Below, in pieces: positions 47,871 through 56,885 of a stretch of 64,000 nt of DNA. Origin of the DNA: CAG-238 sp963601575 (GTDB lineage Bacteria > Bacillota > Clostridia > Peptostreptococcales > Anaerovoracaceae). Under the pieces are notes generated by a model, which saw only the letters and a list, made by a program, of their open reading frames with translations, made no database searches and had not been told where the DNA came from. Position 1 is the first letter of the stretch. Each line of letters begins with the position of its first letter. The position numbers were made by a program, and so were the translations under genes. Location of the stretch: contig CAVCFO010000005.1 in NCBI GenBank assembly GCA_963601575.1, forward strand, positions 18,641 to 82,640, written 5' to 3'.

Positions 47871-49862
47871 CTATTCCAATATTTCAAAGTCGATCTGCCG
47901 CTCTGCAGGTCTTGCGTCAAGGACTCGGATTCGCACCTTTTCGCCAAGCTGATATGCTCGCCGAAGGTCCCTTGCGAATGCCATTCCCTCAACAGTATTA
48001 TCAAGCTCCACATAGATGCCAAACTCGGTTATGCCGCTTACGATTCCGTCGAACTCCTCGCCGATATACCGGGCAATAAACTGGCATTTTTTTAGCTTGT
48101 CTACCTCTCTTTCCAGTTCCTGAGCTTTTTTCTCGGCACGTGAGGAAGCCTCGGCTGCATTTATCGCGTCGATTCTGTATTTTGCAAGCTTCTCCTCTGT
48201 CATTCTTCCCGTAATGGCCTTCTTGATCACTCGATGTATGAACAGATCCGGGTATCTGCGAATCGGGGAAGTGAAATGACAATAGTATCTAAATGCCAGG
48301 CCGAAATGCCCATCGCATTCCGTGCTATAATAGGCCTTTTTCATGGTTCTGAGGATCAGCCGGTTGACAACTGCCTCATAAGGCTCGTCCTCGATCTGCG
48401 TGATAATATCCGCAAGAGTCTTCGGATTTATATTGTCCGCGCTGCCCTTCAGATGTATGCCAAAATTCATAAGATATGCCTTTAGGTCCACCATTTTCTC
48501 GGGCGCAGGCTTCTCATGAACACGGTATATGAACGGATATTGCATCCAGCAGAAGTGCTCTGCCACGGTTTCGTTTGCCACAAGCATGAACTCCTCGATC
48601 ATGCGGTTGGCAACGCGTCTTTTCTCCGGGCGAATGTCTATAGGATTTTCATCCTCATCGAGGATAATCTCGACCTCCGGTATATCAAAGTCAAGGCTCC
48701 CGCGCCTTTTGCGCTTGTGCCTTAGGATCGCTGCCAAATCTGCCATTTCTCGCAGATCATCATAGATAAAATCATATTTTGCCCGTAGCTTCTCTATTCT
48801 CAGCTTTTCTGAGTCGCTCGCGCTTTCGAAGGCCTCTTCCTCCAGCATATCCGAAACATCATCATATACCATTCTCGCCTTTGAGCGAATCACAGTCTCG
48901 CAGATTTCGTGAGAAACCACGTTTCCTTCACTATCGATTTCCATGATACACGAAAGAGTCCGTCTGTCCTCGCCTTCGTTTAGGCTGCATATACCGTTTG
49001 ACAATGCCTTCGGAAGCATGGGAATCACGCGGTTGAGAAGATATACGCTGCTGCCGCGTTTCATGGCTTCGCGGTCTAGATATCCATCCTCCTCCACAAA
49101 GTGGCTCACATCCGCGATATGAACCCCAAGGAGCCTGTTCCCACTAGGCAGTCTGTCGATGGAAACCGCATCATCAAGGTCCTTTGCAAAAGGCCCATCA
49201 ATAGTTATCGTATTCTTATTGCGAAGATCAAGCCTAAACCATGCGCCCTCGCTATCTATTTCTTCCCGCGAGCGTGCCTTTGCCTCTGCGTTGCACCTGC
49301 TCGGGAAGGTTTCGAAAAGGCCTGCTGCGCGAATCATCGAAAGCACATCGCCTCCTATTTGATCCTTTTTTGCAACGATTTCCGTAATTTTCCCTTCGGC
49401 GCCCGAGTTTTTCTCCGGATACTTAGTTATCTTTGCGACTACCTTGTCTCCGTCCTGCGCGCCGCGGAAAAAATCTTTTTTGATATAGATATCCTCCAGT
49501 AGCTTCTTGTCATCGGGAATTACAAAGCCAAACTTGCGATTGTTTTGGAATGTCCCCACGACCTCAGAAGTATTTCGCTCCAGAACTCTTGTAATAATTC
49601 CCTCTTTTGAACGCGTCCAAAGATATGGCGGCAGCATATCGACCTCCACCAGATCGCCGTTCATAGCGCCGAGCATATCGTCTTTTGCAACGAAAATATC
49701 TCCGCCTTCTTCCATCCTTACGAAGCCGAAGCCTTTTGGATGCTTTTCGAGGATACCGCTGCGAATTTCGCTGGTGCCTGATTTTGGCCTCTGCATCCTA
49801 TCATACATCCATTTTGTACTTTTTTGATAAAAGTTTTGCTTTCCTTGTGATTTCTTTTTCAT
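47871..49862 (-). CDS. rnr: Ribonuclease R
   Basis: A 663-residue 3'-5' exoribonuclease. Cold-shock-like domains occupy residues 30-200, the RNB catalytic domain residues 220-540 with TIDGPFAKDLDDAVSID (metal aspartates), VADVSHFVEEDGYLDREA and FTSPIRRYPDLFIHR, and an S1 domain the last 90 residues (FDGIVSGITEFGIYVELDNTVEGM). It degrades structured RNA. The N-terminal extra helix-turn-helix of some RNase R proteins is absent and the C-terminal basic tail is short. Confidence 0.95.
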   Translation of the reverse strand: MKKKSQGKQNFYQKSTKWMYDRMQRPKSGTSEIRSGILEKHPKGFGFVRMEEGGDIFVAKDDMLGAMNGDLVEVDMLPPYLWTRSKEGIITRVLERNTSEVVGTFQNNRKFGFVIPDDKKLLEDIYIKKDFFRGAQDGDKVVAKITKYPEKNSGAEGKITEIVAKKDQIGGDVLSMIRAAGLFETFPSRCNAEAKARSREEIDSEGAWFRLDLRNKNTITIDGPFAKDLDDAVSIDRLPSGNRLLGVHIADVSHFVEEDGYLDREAMKRGSSVYLLNRVIPMLPKALSNGICSLNEGEDRRTLSCIMEIDSEGNVVSHEICETVIRSKARMVYDDVSDMLEEEAFESASDSEKLRIEKLRAKYDFIYDDLREMADLAAILRHKRKRRGSLDFDIPEVEIILDEDENPIDIRPEKRRVANRMIEEFMLVANETVAEHFCWMQYPFIYRVHEKPAPEKMVDLKAYLMNFGIHLKGSADNINPKTLADIITQIEDEPYEAVVNRLILRTMKKAYYSTECDGHFGLAFRYYCHFTSPIRRYPDLFIHRVIKKAITGRMTEEKLAKYRIDAINAAEASSRAEKKAQELEREVDKLKKCQFIARYIGEEFDGIVSGITEFGIYVELDNTVEGMAFARDLRRAYQLGEKVRIRVLDARPAERQIDFEILE

Positions 49863-49982
49863 AAAAAAAGTATAGAAGATTTTTGGCTCAAAGTCAAGAT
49901 TTCATGACCTGCCTCTGAAAATTTGCGCCGGCAAGAGAACATGAAAAACCGGCCACACCTCCTGCGCGTGGTTTTATCTATA

Positions 49983-50011
49983 CAAAAAAGAGGGACTCCC
50001 GCCCCTCTTTT
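49983..50011 (-). terminator. Terminator after the ispH-rpsA fusion gene
   Basis: AAAAGAGGG and CCCTCTTTT form a nine-pair stem followed by a T run on the minus strand. Confidence 0.8.
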
Positions 50012-50039
50012 GTAAAGCCGTAAACCGGCAATCTTGCGA

Positions 50040-52028
50040 TTATTCCTCGTCTTCTTCTGCTTCTTCTTCGCAGGCTTCTGCCTGCGGAGCTTCGAGAGTC
50101 TGCTTGATGCTGAGGCTGATTCTCTTTCTCTCGGTATCGATTTCGAGAATCTTGGCTTCTACTTCCTGACCGATCTCAAGCTCTTCTGCGATATCGTTGA
50201 CTCTCTTGTGAGCAACCTCAGAGATATGTACCAGTCCATCAAGACCAGGTTCAAGTTCAACGAAAGCACCATATTCTTTGATCTGAACTACTTTGCCAGG
50301 TACAACCTGTCCAACAGCATATTTTTCGTTGATTACGGACCATGGTTCCGGTGTAGTCTGCTTGAGTCCGAGGGAAATCTTGCCCTTTTCTTCGTTCATT
50401 GAAAGGATCTTAACCTTGACTCTGTCTCCGATTTGGAGAACCTCCTGTGGGTGTTTGAGCTTGCCCCAGGAAATTTCGGAAATATGAAGAAGTCCGTCGA
50501 TTCCGCCCAGATCTACGAAAGCGCCGTAGTCGGTGAACCTCATAACAGTACCTTCGACGATATCGCCGACATTAAGGCTGTTCCAAACAGCTTCAACCTG
50601 CTTCTTCTTTTCTTCGATTAGGATTACCTTGTGAGAGAATACTGCTCTGCCTCTTCTGAGGTCAACTCTCGTAACCTTAACCGTTAATTCCTTGCCTATA
50701 AATTCGTCTGCATTTTCGACAAATTTGTCCGAAAGCTGCGAAAGCGGAATGAATCCAGAAACTTCTTTGTATGCTGCGATTACGCCGCCGTTTACCTGTC
50801 TTACAACCTTGACAGTAATAGTTTCCTTGTTCTCGTAAGCTTCATTGATTTCGTTCCAGTGTGCATTGACTTCGAGTTTTTTCTTGGAAAGTGTAATAAC
50901 GCCTTCGCCGTCGTCAGTCTTAACTACTTTAGCTTGGATTTCATCGCCAACCTTGAATAAGTCAGTCAACTTCTGGTCTCCTTCCAATGTTACTTCTTCT
51001 TTCGGAATAATTCCGTCTTTTTTACAACCCATGTCAACGATGACTCCATTTTCAGTAACCTGATGTACCGTTCCGTTAACAACTTCGTTGAGTCTTGGAA
51101 GTCTCATAGCTCCGTCCAAATCATATTCTTCGGTAGCAAGCAGTTCTTCCATGCTCATTTCATTTTTTTCAATCATGGTAGCAATAACCTCCTTAATTAC
51201 GCATTCGGGCGTCGAGGCACCCGCTGCAATGCCTATTTTATCATATCCGGCGAGCTCGTGCAACGGCAAATCTTCGATTTTTTCTGCAAAAAAAGTTTTT
51301 TTGCACCTTTTTCCCGAAATTTCGAATAATTTTCGCGTGTTGGAGCTTTCGCGGCCTCCGATTATGAGCATCGCATCGCAATTTTCCGCAAGACCTGCGC
51401 AGCTCTTTTGGCGAAGAGCCGTGGCATTACAAATCGTATTATCCACTTCGACCAGTGCTTTGCGTCTTGCAAATACCGATGTCACCTCGTCAAAGAGCTC
51501 TTGTTTTATGGTAGTCTGGGCTACTAAGAAAAAGTCTTTTTCCCCGCATTCCTTTAGCATCCGTTCGGCCTCATCCGCTGAATTTACAACGATTGCGCTA
51601 TTTTCGCACCAGCCGTTTATGCCTATCACCTCAGGATGCGTGCTGTCGCCTGCGATAACGACCTGTTTTCCGCGGCGGTGCGCATTTTCTGCCAGATGCT
51701 GGATTTTCTTGACGAAGGGACAGGTTGCATCTATTATCCTGCAGCTTGTCTTCTCAGCCTCTTCAAAAAACTTTTTTGTTTCACCGTGAGATCTGACGAT
51801 TATAACATCTTCCGGGCGCACATCCTCTAGGTCGTCGATTATATAGACGCCCTTTTCCCTGAGTCCATCCGTTACTGTCTTGTTATGAATGAGCGGGCCC
51901 CATGTATATATCCTGCCTTCTGACTTATTTTTCGCTTTTTTTTCGATTTCAGCCTCGGTTTTTTCTATTGCCTGTTTTACACCAAAGCAAAATCCCGAAT
52001 GCGGAGCCGTCAAAATTTGTTTTGCCAT
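50040..52028 (-). CDS. ispH: Fusion of 4-hydroxy-3-methylbut-2-enyl diphosphate reductase and ribosomal protein S1
   Basis: A 662-residue two-part protein. Residues 1-285 are IspH, the last enzyme of the MEP isoprenoid pathway, with its cluster cysteines in HSGFCFGVKQA (12), DATCPFVKKIQ (about 96) and DNTICNATALRQ (about 195) and HGE-type residues in VRSHGE. Residues about 305-650 are four S1 RNA-binding repeats (each with VxGxVxxxxxxGxxVxL), as in RpsA, ending in an acidic tail. The same fusion is known from many Clostridia. It may place isoprenoid synthesis and translation on one transcript; whether the parts cooperate is unknown. Confidence 0.95.
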   Translation of the reverse strand: MAKQILTAPHSGFCFGVKQAIEKTEAEIEKKAKNKSEGRIYTWGPLIHNKTVTDGLREKGVYIIDDLEDVRPEDVIIVRSHGETKKFFEEAEKTSCRIIDATCPFVKKIQHLAENAHRRGKQVVIAGDSTHPEVIGINGWCENSAIVVNSADEAERMLKECGEKDFFLVAQTTIKQELFDEVTSVFARRKALVEVDNTICNATALRQKSCAGLAENCDAMLIIGGRESSNTRKLFEISGKRCKKTFFAEKIEDLPLHELAGYDKIGIAAGASTPECVIKEVIATMIEKNEMSMEELLATEEYDLDGAMRLPRLNEVVNGTVHQVTENGVIVDMGCKKDGIIPKEEVTLEGDQKLTDLFKVGDEIQAKVVKTDDGEGVITLSKKKLEVNAHWNEINEAYENKETITVKVVRQVNGGVIAAYKEVSGFIPLSQLSDKFVENADEFIGKELTVKVTRVDLRRGRAVFSHKVILIEEKKKQVEAVWNSLNVGDIVEGTVMRFTDYGAFVDLGGIDGLLHISEISWGKLKHPQEVLQIGDRVKVKILSMNEEKGKISLGLKQTTPEPWSVINEKYAVGQVVPGKVVQIKEYGAFVELEPGLDGLVHISEVAHKRVNDIAEELEIGQEVEAKILEIDTERKRISLSIKQTLEAPQAEACEEEAEEDEE

Positions 52029-52062
52029 TATGCTTTCCTTATAATTTATTTTGATTTATATT

Positions 52063-53364
52063 TTATTTCTTGTTATTTTTTCCTTGCGCATCTCCGAACT
52101 TCTGCAGGCTCTCAAGATATCTTTTGAATGAGGCCTCGGAGCCGTTTTCCGTCGGATTGTAGTATTTTACGCCTTCTCTATATAGGTTATCCGGCAGATA
52201 TTGCTGCTTTACATACCCGCCGAAGGCGTGAGGATATTTGTAGCCGCCGCCGTATCCGAGCTTTGATGCACCCTTGTAGTGAGTGTCCTTCAGATGCGGC
52301 GGAATATCATCAATTTTCTTCGTTTTTAGATCCCGAGTCGCCGTCTCAAGCGCCATATATGCGGCATTGGACTTAGGTGCCGATGCAAGAAGTACCGTCG
52401 CCTGGGCTAGGTTTATCCTCGCCTCCGGGAGCCCCACCATATCCGCCGCCTGCACGCATGCCGTAACTATCGAAATCGCCGATGGATATGCCATTCCCAC
52501 ATCTTCGCTTGCCATGACCATAAGCCTGCGGCCGATCATCCTTAGATCCGCGCCTCCGTCCAGGAGCCTTGCAAGATAATGAACTGCCGCATCCGGATCG
52601 CTCCCGCGCACGGACTTTTGGAGTGCGCTTAGAAGATTATACCGGTCTTCTTCCTTGTCATAAAATCCGATCTTTCGCTGCATTGCCTCGGAAACTATTC
52701 GGCTGTCTATAGTCTGCCCCTCCGAAAGGTTGTCTACAATAAAGCCTATGGTGTCGAGTGCCACCCTTGCATCTCCGTTTGTCATTTCGCAAAGCGTCCT
52801 TATTGCCGCAGGATCGTATTTTATCTTGAGCCTGCCAAAGCCAAGCTCCTCATCCTCCAGGGCGCGCATTACGATCGTAAGCAAATTATCCGTGCTCAGC
52901 CTGCGAAATTCATATATGTTTCTCACGCGGCTTATGAGGGCATTATTTATTGAAAAATACGGGTTCTCCGTGGTGCTTCCTATGAACTTTATAACTCCCT
53001 CCTCAAGTGCCTTGAGGAGACTGTCCTGCTGAAGCTTGTTCCAGCGGTGAACCTCATCCACATATACATAAGTCGTCTTCTTTTCGAGTCCGTAGAATGA
53101 TAATTTGGCCTTTTCGATTAGCTCTTTCAGTTCCTTCGTGCCCGTAACCGAGGCATTCAGCTCATAAAATTCGCCGTCCATTTCGCGGGCAATTATCCTT
53201 GCCAGCGTGGTTTTGCCGGTTCCCGAGGGTCCGAAAAAAATTGCCGAGTCGAAGGTCTTGTTTTTTATGGCATTATAAAAGAGTGAGCCTTCGTACATGA
53301 AATGCTCCTGTCCTACAAAATCTTCGAGTCTGTCAGGTCTCATCCTTGTTGAAAGAGGTATCAT
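52063..53364 (-). CDS. rarA: Replication-associated recombination protein A (RarA/MgsA)
   Basis: A 433-residue AAA+ ATPase related to clamp loaders that acts at stalled replication forks. It opens PLSTRMRPDRLEDFVGQEHF, Walker A is FFGPSGTGKTTLARII, Walker B YVYVDEVHRWNKLQQD, sensor 1 IKFIGSTTENPYFSINNALISR, and the C-terminal MgsA domain holds YPHAFGGYVKQQYLPDNL. Length is normal. The upstream region carries a 90-base tandem repeat. Confidence 0.95.
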   Translation of the reverse strand: MIPLSTRMRPDRLEDFVGQEHFMYEGSLFYNAIKNKTFDSAIFFGPSGTGKTTLARIIAREMDGEFYELNASVTGTKELKELIEKAKLSFYGLEKKTTYVYVDEVHRWNKLQQDSLLKALEEGVIKFIGSTTENPYFSINNALISRVRNIYEFRRLSTDNLLTIVMRALEDEELGFGRLKIKYDPAAIRTLCEMTNGDARVALDTIGFIVDNLSEGQTIDSRIVSEAMQRKIGFYDKEEDRYNLLSALQKSVRGSDPDAAVHYLARLLDGGADLRMIGRRLMVMASEDVGMAYPSAISIVTACVQAADMVGLPEARINLAQATVLLASAPKSNAAYMALETATRDLKTKKIDDIPPHLKDTHYKGASKLGYGGGYKYPHAFGGYVKQQYLPDNLYREGVKYYNPTENGSEASFKRYLESLQKFGDAQGKNNKK

Positions 53365-53389
53365 CTTCAGTTCTCCTTGTGTCTTTTGA

Positions 53390-53590
53390 TAGAACCATTA
53401 TAACGCTGCCCCCATTTTCCCAAGCTGCGTTTCAATGGTTCTTACCTTACGGCAACGCCGCTCTTATGTTTATGATCGGTAGAACCATTATAACGCTGTC
53501 ACGATTTTCCAAGCTGCGTTTCAATGGTTCTTACCTTACGGCAATGCCGCCTTTATACTCTTATAATTGATAGAACCATTATAACACAGC
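53390..53590. repeat. 90-base tandem repeat with inverted arms upstream of rarA
   Basis: AGAACCATTATAACGC begins at 53391 and 53481 and, with its end changed to ATAACAC, at 53572, so the period is 90-91 bases. Each full unit also contains GCGTTTCAATGGTTCT, the near-perfect complement, then TTACCTTACGGCAA. Thus every unit can fold into a hairpin with a nine-pair outer arm. Two full copies and a partial third are seen. The third-copy end borders the gap to the Tad operon. Confidence 0.8.
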
Positions 53591-53647
53591 CCCGAGCACA
53601 TTTTCATCCTCGAATTTTCTGTATTTTCATTTTCTCCTTATTTCCCA

Positions 53648-54172
53648 TTATTTTATCCCGCAAATACGGATTTCTTGCTTCATTTTTTCTATAGCTCCGA
53701 TGAGCTCTTCGCTTCTCATGGTGCCCGTTTCTATGAGATTTCGCAAGGCATCCAGGTATCCTGCGCCGCCTATGCTTGTATATCTTTTCATAGAACCTAC
53801 GAAGCAGGCGAGCGATTTTTCTGGTCGTTCTTTCTCTACCGGAATGTAGGCAATTTTGAATTTTTCGAGTCTTTCGTCTGTGAATATCGCATCGACAGAC
53901 AATATGTATTCGCCGGGAAAGAACAAATTCTTTTGGAGTTTATCCTGCATCGCAATCACTCCTCCAGCTGCAGACAAGACCTGCCTTGCGCTCAGCATTC
54001 CGAGGCTGCTTAGCTTTTGATATCCGTCGGTATGATAGACTCCTCTCTGCCTTTTCTTATCCTTGACCACAGAAAGTGGCAAAATTTCTTCGCATATACC
54101 CATCTCGAGCTTCTGCACCTTGTTTTCGTAAAGCCGAGGGCTATTCTTAAGGTCAATATAGACTCTGCTCAT
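53648..54172 (-). CDS. DUF6382-like protein of the Tad locus
   Basis: A 174-residue protein without membrane helices. It starts MSRVYIDLKNSPRLYENKVQKLEMGI and has an alternating strand pattern similar to the DUF6382 domain that elsewhere precedes FHA domains (SLGMLSARQVLSAAGGVI, then FFPGEYILSVDAIFTDERLEKFKIAYIPVE). No FHA part is present here. I start at ATG 54172, behind GGAGG-rich sequence; an ATG at 54283 lies inside the preceding gene. Last gene of the Tad operon, overlapping the preceding one by 20 bases. Role unknown. Confidence 0.65.
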   Translation of the reverse strand: MSRVYIDLKNSPRLYENKVQKLEMGICEEILPLSVVKDKKRQRGVYHTDGYQKLSSLGMLSARQVLSAAGGVIAMQDKLQKNLFFPGEYILSVDAIFTDERLEKFKIAYIPVEKERPEKSLACFVGSMKRYTSIGGAGYLDALRNLIETGTMRSEELIGAIEKMKQEIRICGIK

Positions 54173-54809
54173 TTGTCTTTTCTCCTCCTCCGCAAACGCT
54201 GCAAGGCGCGTATCCCTTTGCCTTTGCATCTTCTTTTTCGAGCATAATTTTATATTCGTTGCCGCTATATTTTTGTATGACATATCGGCAGCTTTCGCTG
54301 TGAAATTTCTCTCCGTATCTTGGAAAAATCACCACCGGATTCGACGCCTCGTTTTTTTGAAACTCTGAGAGCGAAAGGGGCTTTGAATCTTCTGTCTTTC
54401 CCGTAAAGGCTCTTGTCAGGAGCTTCTGAGAAAATTCGATTTTTCCATTTATGCCGATGGAATTTACTACCTTGAAATTTGACTTTGTTTCAAGCCCGAT
54501 CAGCTCGTCGATGCCGTTATCCGAATATTTGTAGCGAAAGTCCGTAACCGCAAAGTCTCTAATCTTAGGATTCTCAGATGCGACAGCGCTCCGGAGGGCA
54601 ATTCTTTGCAATGTCCCGCCACCTTCGCCGGCATATGCTTTTTCGCTGATTTTGTGCAGCTCTTTTGCGCTGCTATATCCGATATTTTCGCATATACCTA
54701 TGGTATTTATAATCAGCGCGATGGCAACTATGCAAAGTATAAAAACGGGCATACTGAGCGCCGCCTCTACTATATAGCTGCCCTTCTTAGTATTTTTCAT
54801 CAAATTCAT
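54153..54809 (-). CDS. TadE-like pseudopilin with a C-terminal zinc-ribbon-like motif
   Basis: A 218-residue protein. Residues about 10-35 are a TadE-type N-terminal helix (KKGSYIVEAALSMPVFILCIVAI) that would anchor it in the membrane. The C-terminal 60 residues contain FHSESCRYVIQKYSG and KAKGYAPCSVCGGG, a Cys-x(n)-CxxC pattern with histidine as in small zinc domains found on secreted proteins. Its start lies inside the end of the previous gene; ATG 54809 or 54800 are both possible and neither has a clear Shine-Dalgarno. Likely a minor pilin or assembly factor. Confidence 0.75.
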   Translation of the reverse strand: MNLMKNTKKGSYIVEAALSMPVFILCIVAIALIINTIGICENIGYSSAKELHKISEKAYAGEGGGTLQRIALRSAVASENPKIRDFAVTDFRYKYSDNGIDELIGLETKSNFKVVNSIGINGKIEFSQKLLTRAFTGKTEDSKPLSLSEFQKNEASNPVVIFPRYGEKFHSESCRYVIQKYSGNEYKIMLEKEDAKAKGYAPCSVCGGGEKTNEQSLY

Positions 54810-56034
54810 GTTTTTTCCCGTTAATCTCAATGGAATATCTAAGGCCGGTATGATAATCGCTTATCAGAAAATACTCACAATATAGATATTTCATATTTAT
54901 CTGTATCAGGTCTAGGATCCGGAGCTTTTTTGTTTCTTTTGGAAGCGCCGTTACGAATATCCTCAGGTAATCCTCATAACTCCTTCCCTCGACCTTAGGC
55001 GGCAAAATATAGCCTTTGCCTTCGCTGCCTGATGGCTCAGCATCGTTTCCCGATGCATCGCATCCATATTCTGCGGCGAGGACGCTTTTTAGCGAAATCG
55101 CCCAGTTTTCATCTTTTTTTATCAAGGGCACTTCTCTGCCTGCATACAGCAGCTTCACATCATTTTGCGCCTCCATAAATGCCCAGCTCTCCATTATCAA
55201 AGCCTGAAGCAGAAGAGGAGAAGCCGGCATCAAAATCTCGGCAGCCGCCAGCGTTGCCTGCCTTTTCTCTTCGCAGGAATAAAGATAAGCCAGGTTTAGA
55301 ACATTTCTTAGTATCGTAAGATTTGTTTTTACCTTCTTCTTTGCTGCCGAATCGTCGAGCTTCCCCGTCACAATGTATTCGATCTCGTTTCTGAAAAAGG
55401 TTTCCCCAAGTTCCCTGTCATTCAAGCAGTCCTTGAAAAAGCGAAAGATATAAATGTTTTCGGCGCTGTCATCTATGAGATCCTCCGCATCTTTGATTTC
55501 TCGTATCTTTTCCGCAAGGGCAGTTATTTCAATGCCTTTGTCGCTTCCTCCCGAAGGCAGCGCACTTATGATTCTTCGATTTTTTATATATCTATCCGAA
55601 TCCTCATCGCTATACTCCGGCAAAGCATATGAAGATATTGCTTTCGCATCATACAGAACCGCTTCCTTGATCTGGGCGAAAAAATTTTCCGATTCGCAAA
55701 GCTCATAGCCTGAGAGGCTGCACTCGCAGCTGTCAAGGGTAATATATTTTTTATCTTCGCATGAATATTTCACATAATTTTCGAGCTTTTCCTCAACCTG
55801 AGCTTCGTTGCCGCTATAGGCAAATATACCATACCTGTCTTTCAAATTAGTGTCATACTCCGCCAAAATACTCCTTCCCCACAACACTCCGAAGCTCTCT
55901 GCGGTGCTTGCGATGGCATTTTCACCCGCCGCATGAATTACCGCTGATGCAAGAATCATCACAGAAGAAAACAGAATAGAAGCAAGTATCGCATATGATC
56001 CTCTTTTGCTTATCATCTTAATTTTTCTTTTCAT
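54787..56034 (-). CDS. DUF5702-like secreted Tad-locus protein
   Basis: A 415-residue protein with one N-terminal membrane helix (residues 13-35, SYAILASILFSSVMILASAVIHA) and a long extracytosolic part rich in charged residues. The pattern (YDTNLKDRYGIFAYSG; later LLQALIMESWAFMEA and DYLRIFVTALPKE) is that of DUF5702 proteins, which occur only in Tad loci of Firmicutes, probably as TadG-like assembly parts. ATG 56034 is followed by ATG 56016; either could start. No enzyme motif seen. Confidence 0.75.
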   Translation of the reverse strand: MKRKIKMISKRGSYAILASILFSSVMILASAVIHAAGENAIASTAESFGVLWGRSILAEYDTNLKDRYGIFAYSGNEAQVEEKLENYVKYSCEDKKYITLDSCECSLSGYELCESENFFAQIKEAVLYDAKAISSYALPEYSDEDSDRYIKNRRIISALPSGGSDKGIEITALAEKIREIKDAEDLIDDSAENIYIFRFFKDCLNDRELGETFFRNEIEYIVTGKLDDSAAKKKVKTNLTILRNVLNLAYLYSCEEKRQATLAAAEILMPASPLLLQALIMESWAFMEAQNDVKLLYAGREVPLIKKDENWAISLKSVLAAEYGCDASGNDAEPSGSEGKGYILPPKVEGRSYEDYLRIFVTALPKETKKLRILDLIQINMKYLYCEYFLISDYHTGLRYSIEINGKKHEFDEKY

Positions 56035-56218
56035 ATCTAAGCCTGTCCCATACTCTGATTCCTACTGTCTCGGAGATCTTGTACTCCTCCTTGATTTCCA
56101 CCTCGTGCTGCTCAATTTGCGCATTAAGATCCGAATAAAAATTCATCATCAAACTTATCAATGCTGCCACAATGAGAATAGTCAGGGGTATTATCAGGGT
56201 CGCTTCAATCATGCGCAT
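56018..56218 (-). CDS. Small TadE-like pseudopilin
   Basis: A 66-residue protein that begins MRMIEATLIIPLTILIVAALISLM: a short tip with a glutamate at position 5 and one hydrophobic helix, typical of TadE-class pseudopilins. The rest (NFYSDLNAQIEQHEVEIKEEY) is amphipathic. It overlaps the next gene by 17 bases. ATG 56218 and 56212 are alternatives. Confidence 0.75.
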   Translation of the reverse strand: MRMIEATLIIPLTILIVAALISLMMNFYSDLNAQIEQHEVEIKEEYKISETVGIRVWDRLRYEKKN

Positions 56219-56227
56219 AGTGCTTTC

Positions 56228-56374
56228 CTAGAATTTTGCATTGCTAAGTGAGCCGAAAGTGTTGTTGACAAAGCTCGTGATCTGATCCTTGAATATCAGT
56301 CCGATTGTCACTGCGATTGCGACAAGTATCGCAACCTGCACCATTTCCATTCCTCTTTTGTTGAGTAATCTCAT
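56228..56374 (-). CDS. flp: Flp-type major pilin (48 residues)
   Basis: A short gene: MRLLNKRGMEMVQVAILVAI continues VTIGLIFKDQITSFVNNTFG and stops after SLSNAKF. The hydrophobic helix preceded by a short basic leader, then GLIFKDQI, is the Flp1-like pilin pattern of Firmicutes. A strong GGGAGG lies seven bases upstream. Placed after the TadB and TadC genes, it would be the main pilus subunit. The processing site would be around the Arg-Gly-Met-Glu of the leader; no prepilin peptidase gene is in the window. Confidence 0.85.
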   Translation of the reverse strand: MRLLNKRGMEMVQVAILVAIAVTIGLIFKDQITSFVNNTFGSLSNAKF

Positions 56375-56393
56375 CTCTTACCTCCCTTTTCAT

Positions 56394-56885
56394 TTATATT
56401 TGAAGCATCGCCGGCGCTGCCGTCACAATTATCAATGCCATCAACAAAATCCCCAGTGGAAAGCTCATCTTGCTTTCCGAAAGCCTGATTCTGCTGAGCG
56501 CATTTCTTTTTCTTTCCTCCCAGAGAGTTTCGCTCTGCTGGGCAAGTTTTTCCCAGAGGTCGCTTCCCCTGCTCAAATTTTCGCTCATAATCGATGCGAC
56601 TCTTGCAAGTTCCTTTACATTAGATGCCCTGGCGAATTTGCAAAAGGCCGCTATAACATTTTCTCCATTTTGCTGAGAAGCTACATATATGTTATAGACC
56701 TGACGCGTAAAATAGTTTTTCCTCTTCTCATCCAAGTTTCCATAGCCCTCCGCAATTCTGCAAAAGGCGTCCGTAAGGATCACTCCGCTATGCATAAGTA
56801 GCAAAAGCTGATTGATAAAGCAAGGCAGAGCGGTGATAATTTCGTTTCGATTTTTTTCCATCGTCTTTTTAATCTTAGATTTCAA
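56394..56885 (-). CDS. tadC: TadC-like pilus assembly membrane protein
   Basis: A 163-residue type II secretion F-family protein. It has GVILTDAFCRIAEGYGNLDE, SNVKELARVASIMSENLSRGSDLWEKL and a C-terminal hydrophobic helix (FPLGILLMALIIVTAAPAM). Shorter than full TadC proteins (about 300) because the N-terminal helices are absent, so it may act together with TadB. It overlaps the TadB gene end by 11 bases. Confidence 0.82.
   Translation of the reverse strand: MKSKIKKTMEKNRNEIITALPCFINQLLLLMHSGVILTDAFCRIAEGYGNLDEKRKNYFTRQVYNIYVASQQNGENVIAAFCKFARASNVKELARVASIMSENLSRGSDLWEKLAQQSETLWEERKRNALSRIRLSESKMSFPLGILLMALIIVTAAPAMLQI

Noticed and set aside
50040..52028. IspH-S1 junction as a sequencing artefact
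   Set aside because: The frame is continuous, both halves are complete and the fusion is known in Clostridia.
53390..53590. CRISPR array
   Set aside because: The period is 90 bases with conserved parts spread over most of the unit; only two full units exist and no cas gene is near. It is a palindromic tandem repeat.
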